DNA of 11,076 bases from assembly GCA_964486925.1 (NCBI GenBank), contig CAZAOY010000071.1:1-11076 (forward strand). Reading direction: 5' to 3'. The DNA comes from CAZAOY01 sp964486925. Lineage in GTDB: Bacteria > Bacillota > Clostridia > Oscillospirales > Ruminococcaceae. Position numbers and translations under genes: made by a program. This document shows, piece after piece, positions 7,089 through 11,076 of this stretch (its first letter is position 1; the number at the start of each line of letters is the position of its first letter). The notes below the pieces were generated by a model. The model made no database searches. It was not told where the DNA came from and saw only the letters and a program-made list of their open reading frames with translations.

Positions 7089-8558
7089 TTAATCTGCAAC
7101 GTTAAACAGCAGATCGAGATAACCGCATACAACAAATTCACCACTTTTTGTCATTCTTAGGATCTCATCCTTGGTGGCAGATCTTGCGTCGACTGTTTCA
7201 AATGGTTGAAGCACCACCTTTGAGAGGTCAAACTGCTCTTTAAAGAGCCACACATCGCAGTGGCAGTTGGTGGTCATATAAGAGATAATACACGATCCAT
7301 TCTCGGGGTTTACGGTAAGACCGGTTTCTTCCTTAACCTCACGAATGGCGGCGGTTATACTGTCATCGCCTGTGGTTGCTGATCCGCCGGTGTGCTCCCA
7401 CATATTTGGAAACCCTTTATTCGGGGCGCGTTTTGTAATTAAAAACTCGCCCTTTTGGTTTTGTATCCAGACATGCACCGAAAGGTGGTATCTACCTTCT
7501 GGAATAGGGTCGGCACGGCGATGGGTTTCGCCTGTCGGCCTTCTTTTTGCGTCATATAAATCCCATATTTCATCCTTAGAGGATTGCAGATTTAGCCATT
7601 CCTGCATGCTGTTGTAAAGTATAGGTAGTATTTGAGGAAGTCTCATCTGTGGTGGTATGGAGTCAAATAGCTTTGTTTTCTCCATCTCAGATTCAGGTAT
7701 ATCCCCTAAAACCTTAACGTCAGCGAAGAAAACCTGCCCGTTTGAGTTTGTATCCCCGTTATGTACCGAGTAGTCAAAAGCAGGGGTGATATCATACTGG
7801 AGCGCACCTGTTTCCTCATAAAACTCACGTTTTGCCGCCTGTAACGTAGTTTCACCCTCTTCGATATGCCCGCCCGCAGTTTCATAAACATCTCGTGACT
7901 TTGCCTTGCAGTAGAGCCAACGCTGCTTGTATCTTGCAAAGATAACAACAAATCTGTAGTCTTTTAGTGCGCCTAGGTTATGGGTGGTCACAGTTAGCTT
8001 GACCTCATTAATCTTGTCCATAGAATCCTTATTTACCTCCTCTTTAAATTTAACAAGCCAGTCCGACCAAGCTACATTTTTTTCACCATACCTTAAATTT
8101 TCGGTATATTCAAGAGGTAGCCAACTTTCCAGTGGGGACTCATTGTGTGCGACAACCGCTTCCATGTTGTCTAGCGCCTTAAACAACTTTGATTCAGGGG
8201 TATCAAGCTTCATCATCTCCTCAAACAGCTGTGTAAACTTTGTCTTTACCCCTGCGTCTAACATAGATAAAAGCGTATTAACCGCCTGTTGCTCTGCATA
8301 CCTGTGTTCATCAGTCTTATAAAATGAAGGGACATCCCCTGTAATCGCTTCGCCAAGATCGTGGATTAAACACATCTGTACCACCTTGTTAATATCCACC
8401 TCGGGAAAATTATCACCTACCAGCATTGCCATTACAGCGGTACGCCAGCTATGATCTGCAACACTCTCCTGCCTGCCATTATCGGTCTGGCAGTGTCGGG
8501 TGTTTCGTTTTAATCTTTCAATAACATTTAAAAACTTGATTACCTCTCGCTGTGTCAT
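7089..8558 (-). CDS. HD phosphohydrolase - NUDIX - NUDIX three-domain fusion, probable nucleotide-pool cleaning enzyme
   Basis: Three domains in 489 aa. An HD domain of the YfbR/5'-deoxynucleotidase type covers about 1-175, with metal-binding candidates His36 (ADHSWR), His66-Asp67 (LIHDLGEAITGD) and Asp130 (KALDNMEA). A first NUDIX domain covers about 185-320, with a full Nudix box from Gly230 to Gly251, including REFYEE at 244-249. A second covers about 330-489 and resembles Firmicutes YfcD/IDI-like NUDIX proteins (WDLYDAKRRPTGE, 332-344); its Nudix box runs from Gly392 to Gly413 with REVKEE at 406-411, where Asp398 replaces the first Glu. All three active sites look intact. Likely roles are removing dNMPs and hydrolysing damaged or surplus nucleoside diphosphate derivatives, but substrates cannot be read from sequence. 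RBS GGAGGG lies 5 nt before the ATG at 8558. It lies 137 nt downstream of the DUF4130 gene and may share its SOS transcript. Confidence 0.88.
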   Translation of the reverse strand: MTQREVIKFLNVIERLKRNTRHCQTDNGRQESVADHSWRTAVMAMLVGDNFPEVDINKVVQMCLIHDLGEAITGDVPSFYKTDEHRYAEQQAVNTLLSMLDAGVKTKFTQLFEEMMKLDTPESKLFKALDNMEAVVAHNESPLESWLPLEYTENLRYGEKNVAWSDWLVKFKEEVNKDSMDKINEVKLTVTTHNLGALKDYRFVVIFARYKQRWLYCKAKSRDVYETAGGHIEEGETTLQAAKREFYEETGALQYDITPAFDYSVHNGDTNSNGQVFFADVKVLGDIPESEMEKTKLFDSIPPQMRLPQILPILYNSMQEWLNLQSSKDEIWDLYDAKRRPTGETHRRADPIPEGRYHLSVHVWIQNQKGEFLITKRAPNKGFPNMWEHTGGSATTGDDSITAAIREVKEETGLTVNPENGSCIISYMTTNCHCDVWLFKEQFDLSKVVLQPFETVDARSATKDEILRMTKSGEFVVCGYLDLLFNVAD

Positions 8559-8695
8559 AATCCCTCCGTCATATCCTATATCCTTAACTTATATAAGGGG
8601 CTTAAACCACTTTAATGATTACTTACCTTTAGCTTGCTTTGCCTATCACCTAGATACTTCCTTAGCGGTTTTATGTTATCTGTCATAATAATAAG
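8559..8695 (-). other. Gap between DUF4130 and HD-NUDIX genes, with a possible 24-aa ORF
   Basis: On the minus strand an ATG at 8686 opens a 24-codon frame ending at 8612 (MTDNIKPLRKYLG...). The nearest purine-rich RBS, GGAGGATAG, is about 20 nt upstream inside the previous gene, too far for efficient use, so coding is doubtful. A 10-bp palindrome CTTATATAAG (8588-8597) could contain a leftward -10, but I see no matching -35. No terminator is evident, so read-through from the upstream pair into the HD-NUDIX gene is likely. Confidence 0.3.
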
Positions 8696-9508
8696 CTACA
8701 GACTATCCTCCATCTCTAACATATTACCCCAGAAACGTTTTGGCATTAAACTCATCCTACATCGTGGATTGTACCGTCCTTCAATAGCGATTGCGTTGTA
8801 AAACGCCTTCCAAAGCTTTTGGTATCTATCGTCGTCCTCCTGTAGGCTTGTAGAAAGCGATTTGCCAACAGGTACAATCCCCTCGCTAAAGGCGGAGTTA
8901 TCGGAAAAGTCCGCATCTATAATTATAAAGCTGTATGGTTTATAGACTAGCGCAAGCTTTCGTCCCTCGTCGTAGATAATAAACTGCTCGTTCTTATATC
9001 TGTCACAAAAATGCGGTGCAAGTAGTGGTAGCACGTTGTTTTTGGGGTTAATCTTTGAGTACATCACATTGTCGGCGATGGAGAACCGAACAAACCCTTT
9101 AAGCAGATGGGTTTCACGCAGGGTGTGGAGCGAAAACTTGTGCATATCCATATACTCCGCCAAGCCAAAGCTACCCACAATGCTCCTACCCATCTTAAAC
9201 CCCTTAACCAAAAATCTATAGATTGCCATCTCATTGCTTATATGAGGAAGCCTTTGAGAGAGGTAGACCACCATAACAAGCTCCCTAGCTTCGTTTGAAA
9301 TCTTATCCTTTATTGCGGCATACACCCTCTCAAATTTGTCCGAATCTGTGGTCACAAATCGCTTTTCAGATAGGGTAAGCTGATCAAACAGATCCTCCGG
9401 CAGGATGTCGATAGGCTTAATCCGTTCGTAGTAACAGTCATAGATACAGGTAAGCAGTCCCTCGAATGTGCCGTCATACAGAAGGGTTAGAGCTGTCCTG
9501 TCAGACAT
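8696..9508 (-). CDS. DUF4130 / TIGR03915-type protein, probable DNA metabolism partner of the radical SAM protein
   Basis: A 270-aa protein recognised as the family found beside DNA-repair-type radical SAM proteins; its biochemical function is not established. The N-terminus has the family-like LLYDGTFEGLLTCIYDC (9-25). The middle holds LRETHLLKGFVRF (130-142) and PLLAPHFCDRY (161-171). The C-terminal end has the DUF4130 pattern W233-KAFYNAI, EGRYNPRC (243-250) and MPKRFWGNM (255-263). No signal peptide or membrane segment is seen. In many bacteria a related segment is fused to a uracil-DNA glycosylase-like domain; here it stands alone. The ATG at 9508 is preceded by AGAGAGGAG with 9 nt spacing, and the gene overlaps the radical SAM gene by 22 nt, so the two are probably translationally coupled and act together, perhaps as a complex. 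Confidence 0.85.
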   Translation of the reverse strand: MSDRTALTLLYDGTFEGLLTCIYDCYYERIKPIDILPEDLFDQLTLSEKRFVTTDSDKFERVYAAIKDKISNEARELVMVVYLSQRLPHISNEMAIYRFLVKGFKMGRSIVGSFGLAEYMDMHKFSLHTLRETHLLKGFVRFSIADNVMYSKINPKNNVLPLLAPHFCDRYKNEQFIIYDEGRKLALVYKPYSFIIIDADFSDNSAFSEGIVPVGKSLSTSLQEDDDRYQKLWKAFYNAIAIEGRYNPRCRMSLMPKRFWGNMLEMEDSL

Positions 9509-10794
9509 GCTAATCGCTCCTCTCTGTCGATGGTGTCGATATCGTTAAAGGATAGCTGTGTCTGCCGTTGGCTGTTTAGCATATCCAGACTTTTGTCGGA
9601 GAGCAGACCCGCTAACACTGTGTTATGGGTAAGATTCAACCCCTGTACCGTCTTGCCGCTACACAGTAAAAAGTATTGTGCTCGCTTTAATACTACACCT
9701 ATCTTTTTAAGCGCGGTAAAATCAAGGGTGGTGGTGCGTCTTGCGTTTATTATACGTTTTGCACTCGTAACACCAATTCCGGGAACACGAAGCAGTAACT
9801 CTAGAGGAGCCTTGTTCACCTCGACAGGGAAATGCTCCATATGGTTAATCGCCCAGTTGCATTTGGGGTCGACTAATGGGTTAAAGTTTGGGTTTTTATC
9901 GTCAAGCAGTTCATCCGCAGTAAAGCCGTAAAACCGAAGTAGCCAGTCAGCCTGATATAGCCTATGTTCCCGCAGTAGTGGAGGTTTTGTCATGGTACTT
10001 GGTAGTGCGGGGTTGTCGGATACCGGCATGTAAGCCGAGAAGAACACCCGCTTTAGTGAGTAGGTTTTATACAGGCTTTGGGTAAGGTTTAGGATCTGCA
10101 TGTCGGTGTCGGGGGAGGCACCTACTATCATCTGGGTGCTCTGACCGGCCGGCACAAATTTTGGAGCGGATCGGTATCGTTGTACTTCATATTTACTCTG
10201 GGCAATCCCCTTTGAGATAAGTCCCATAGGTTTTACGATTGATATCTTAGACTTATCAGGTGCGAGTAGATTTAGGCTTGCTTGCGAAGGCATTTCGATG
10301 TTAACGCTCATCCTATCGGCAAGCATACCAAGCCGTGTTAACAGAAGGCTGTCCGCCCCAGGTATCGCCTTAACGTGGATGTATCCGTTAAACTTATAGG
10401 TATGGCGCACCAAGGTTAGGGTTTTAATCAGCATTTCACAGGTATAATCGGGGCTCTTTATCACTCCTGAGCTTAGGAACAGACCTTCTATATAGTTTCG
10501 CTTATAAAAATTTATGGTAAGATCCGCAACCTCCTCGGGTGTGAACGCCGCCCGCTTTGTATCGTTGGATACGCGGTTAACGCAGTAGGCACAGTCGTAG
10601 ATACAATAGTTTGTCTGTAGTATCTTAAGCAGTGACACGCACCGACCATCCGCCGCGAAGGTATGGCATATCCCGCACCCAACAGCAGAGCCTAACCCCT
10701 TAGTATTGTTACTCCTATCCACACCGCTTGAGGTGCAAGCGACATCATATTTTGCCGCATCTGTTAGTATCTCTAACTTCTCTAAAACGTCCAT
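9487..10794 (-). CDS. Putative DNA modification/repair radical SAM protein
   Basis: A 435-aa protein matching the TIGR03916-type family by its conserved N-terminus. The radical SAM motif CxxxCxxC is at Cys64, Cys68 and Cys71 (NYCIYDCAYC) and should bind the 4Fe-4S cluster that cleaves S-adenosylmethionine. Further N-terminal cysteines (Cys20, Cys40, Cys43, Cys52) lie in YDVACTSSG and GCGICHTFAADGRC. The barrel region covers about 55-330, including LSSGVI (107-112). A helix-hairpin-helix-like segment, LLLRVPGIGVTSAKRI (333-348), suggests non-specific DNA binding. Start ATG at 10794 with RBS AGGTGA. It is first in the leftward operon, behind a promoter with a LexA-type operator, and overlaps DUF4130. 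The reaction is unknown; direct repair of a base lesion (compare spore photoproduct lyase) or a base modification are both possible. No role in a metabolic pathway is suggested by context. Confidence 0.88.
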   Translation of the reverse strand: MDVLEKLEILTDAAKYDVACTSSGVDRSNNTKGLGSAVGCGICHTFAADGRCVSLLKILQTNYCIYDCAYCVNRVSNDTKRAAFTPEEVADLTINFYKRNYIEGLFLSSGVIKSPDYTCEMLIKTLTLVRHTYKFNGYIHVKAIPGADSLLLTRLGMLADRMSVNIEMPSQASLNLLAPDKSKISIVKPMGLISKGIAQSKYEVQRYRSAPKFVPAGQSTQMIVGASPDTDMQILNLTQSLYKTYSLKRVFFSAYMPVSDNPALPSTMTKPPLLREHRLYQADWLLRFYGFTADELLDDKNPNFNPLVDPKCNWAINHMEHFPVEVNKAPLELLLRVPGIGVTSAKRIINARRTTTLDFTALKKIGVVLKRAQYFLLCSGKTVQGLNLTHNTVLAGLLSDKSLDMLNSQRQTQLSFNDIDTIDREERLACLTGQL

Positions 10795-10828
10795 AATTTC
10801 ACCTGCTTTTTTATTACCAATTTCTGTT

Positions 10829-10840
10829 AAACAAATGTTC
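10829..10840. promoter_or_regulatory. Second LexA-type box
   Basis: The minus strand reads GAACATTTGTTT, a full match to GAAC-N4-GTTT as seen in clostridial SOS boxes. It lies in the leader, 108 bp from the first box, so LexA bound here could act as a roadblock or bridge by looping. A TATAAT at 10848-10853 on the plus strand lies next to it, but its -35 region is poor. Confidence 0.6.
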
Positions 10841-10859
10841 TTGTCGATATAATAATGAT

Positions 10860-10886
10860 AGAAGAAAGTTGTTAAAACCTTCTTCT
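10860..10886 (-). other. Imperfect hairpin in the leader
   Basis: AGAAGAA (10860-10866) pairs with TTCTTCT (10880-10886), extended after one mismatch by GTT/AAC. On the transcribed (minus) strand the downstream bases TATCATTATTAT are not a clean T-run, so termination is doubtful. It lies between the two LexA-type boxes. Confidence 0.4.
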
Positions 10887-10932
10887 GTACGTTCGATTTC
10901 GTAAACCTAAAATCAATACTTTGTGTAAATTT

Positions 10933-10961
10933 ATTATAACATATGTTCTTTGTTTTGTCAA
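10933..10961 (-). promoter_or_regulatory. Consensus sigma-A promoter of the radical SAM operon
   Basis: On the minus strand there is a perfect TTGACA (10961-10956), a 17-nt spacer and a perfect TATAAT (10938-10933). The predicted start is near 10926. A promoter this strong would need tight repression, which the embedded LexA-type box can supply. AT-rich sequence with an inverted repeat (10962-10986) lies upstream, in UP-element position. Confidence 0.9.
10937..10948. promoter_or_regulatory. LexA-type operator inside the promoter
   Basis: The minus strand reads GAACATATGTTA, one mismatch from the Bacillota consensus GAAC-N4-GTT(C/T), with the central palindrome AACATATGTT intact. It fills the end of the spacer and overlaps the -10 by two bases, so bound LexA would block RNA polymerase. 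LexA itself is not encoded in the window. Confidence 0.8.
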
Positions 10962-11016
10962 TAGCGTTTAATAAAATTTATTGCTAATAATAATACGATA
11001 ATTTTTTAGTCGAAAT

Positions 11017-11028
11017 ACAACATGTTGT
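11017..11028. promoter_or_regulatory. 12-bp palindrome, possible operator
   Basis: ACAACATGTTGT is a perfect 12-bp palindrome abutting the rightward extended -10. Its half-site spacing (AAC-AT-GTT) differs from the LexA boxes (AAC-N4-GTT), so it is probably for another regulator, if functional. Confidence 0.4.
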
Positions 11029-11036
11029 GATACAAT
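11028..11036 (+). promoter_or_regulatory. Extended -10 of a rightward promoter
   Basis: TGATACAAT fits TGn plus TACAAT (11031-11036). No good -35 is seen at the normal distance. A purine-rich AGAGAGAA (11056-11063) follows, but no start codon appears before the window ends. It suggests a divergent gene just beyond the right edge. Confidence 0.45.
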
Positions 11037-11076
11037 AGATAGGTGACAAATAAAAAGAGAGAATAGCTCCAAATAT

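Larger units (their letters stand above)
10795..10926 (-). promoter_or_regulatory. Leader of the radical SAM operon
   Basis: About 130 nt separate the predicted start of transcription (near 10926) from the ATG. The leader contains a second LexA-type box (10829-10840) and an imperfect hairpin at 10860-10886. No open reading frame of note is seen. Confidence 0.5.

Noticed and set aside
7345..7951. Open frames on either strand inside the HD-NUDIX gene (for example plus 7345-7617 and minus 7706-7951)
   Set aside because: They lie wholly inside a gene with three recognisable domains, have no family motifs and are out-of-frame shadows.
7984..8322. 112-codon plus-strand frame opposite the HD domain
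   Set aside because: Serine/leucine-rich composition typical of an antisense shadow; the minus-strand frame has clear HD motifs.
9530..9931. 133-codon plus-strand frame opposite the radical SAM gene
   Set aside because: No recognisable motif and no good RBS; the minus strand encodes the helix-hairpin-helix end of the radical SAM protein.
10848..10853. Plus-strand TATAAT as a main promoter
   Set aside because: No acceptable -35 at 16-18 nt, and no gene starts within the following 200 nt on that strand.

Overview
The window looks like chromosomal DNA from a low-to-mid GC member of the Bacillota, most likely class Clostridia. This rests on a T-box leader, strong AGGAGG-type ribosome binding sites, TTGACA/TATAAT promoters, LexA boxes of the GAAC-N4-GTT(C/T) type, a type I-beta DAHP synthase, and a radical-SAM/DUF4130 gene pair common in Clostridia. 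The genus cannot be told from the sequence alone. No mobile element, CRISPR array, rRNA or tRNA gene is visible.

Left part (1-479) is non-coding. It holds an AT-rich promoter region with four copies of the octamer ATAAACAC and two small hairpins. A T-box riboswitch leader follows, ending in an intrinsic terminator. The probable specifier codon is TTC (Phe), and the T-box bulge TGGT matches a tRNA with discriminator A, as in tRNA-Phe. The leader should let the operon be transcribed when uncharged tRNA-Phe accumulates.

Middle left (480-7076) is a tight, same-strand aromatic amino acid operon: DAHP synthase, dehydroquinate synthase (aroB), chorismate synthase (aroC), bifunctional chorismate mutase/prephenate dehydratase (pheA), a class II-like EPSP synthase (aroA) and shikimate dehydrogenase (aroE). 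Together they cover most of the route from E4P+PEP to chorismate and on to phenylpyruvate. Dehydroquinate dehydratase, shikimate kinase and prephenate dehydrogenase are not in the window.

Right part (7089-10961) runs on the opposite strand and converges on aroE with only 12 nt between stop codons. In transcription order it holds: (i) a near-consensus promoter with a LexA-type operator inside its spacer, plus a second LexA-type box in the leader; (ii) a radical SAM protein with a C-terminal helix-hairpin-helix region, of the 'putative DNA modification/repair radical SAM protein' type; (iii) its overlapping partner, a DUF4130/TIGR03915-type protein; (iv) after a 137-nt gap, a three-domain fusion of an HD phosphohydrolase and two NUDIX domains. 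I read this as a DNA-damage-inducible module pairing an uncharacterised radical-SAM DNA repair or modification system with a nucleotide-pool cleaning enzyme. It is the most interesting part of the window.

The far right (10962-11076) is intergenic. An extended -10 element beside a 12-bp palindrome suggests a divergent rightward gene that begins beyond the window.
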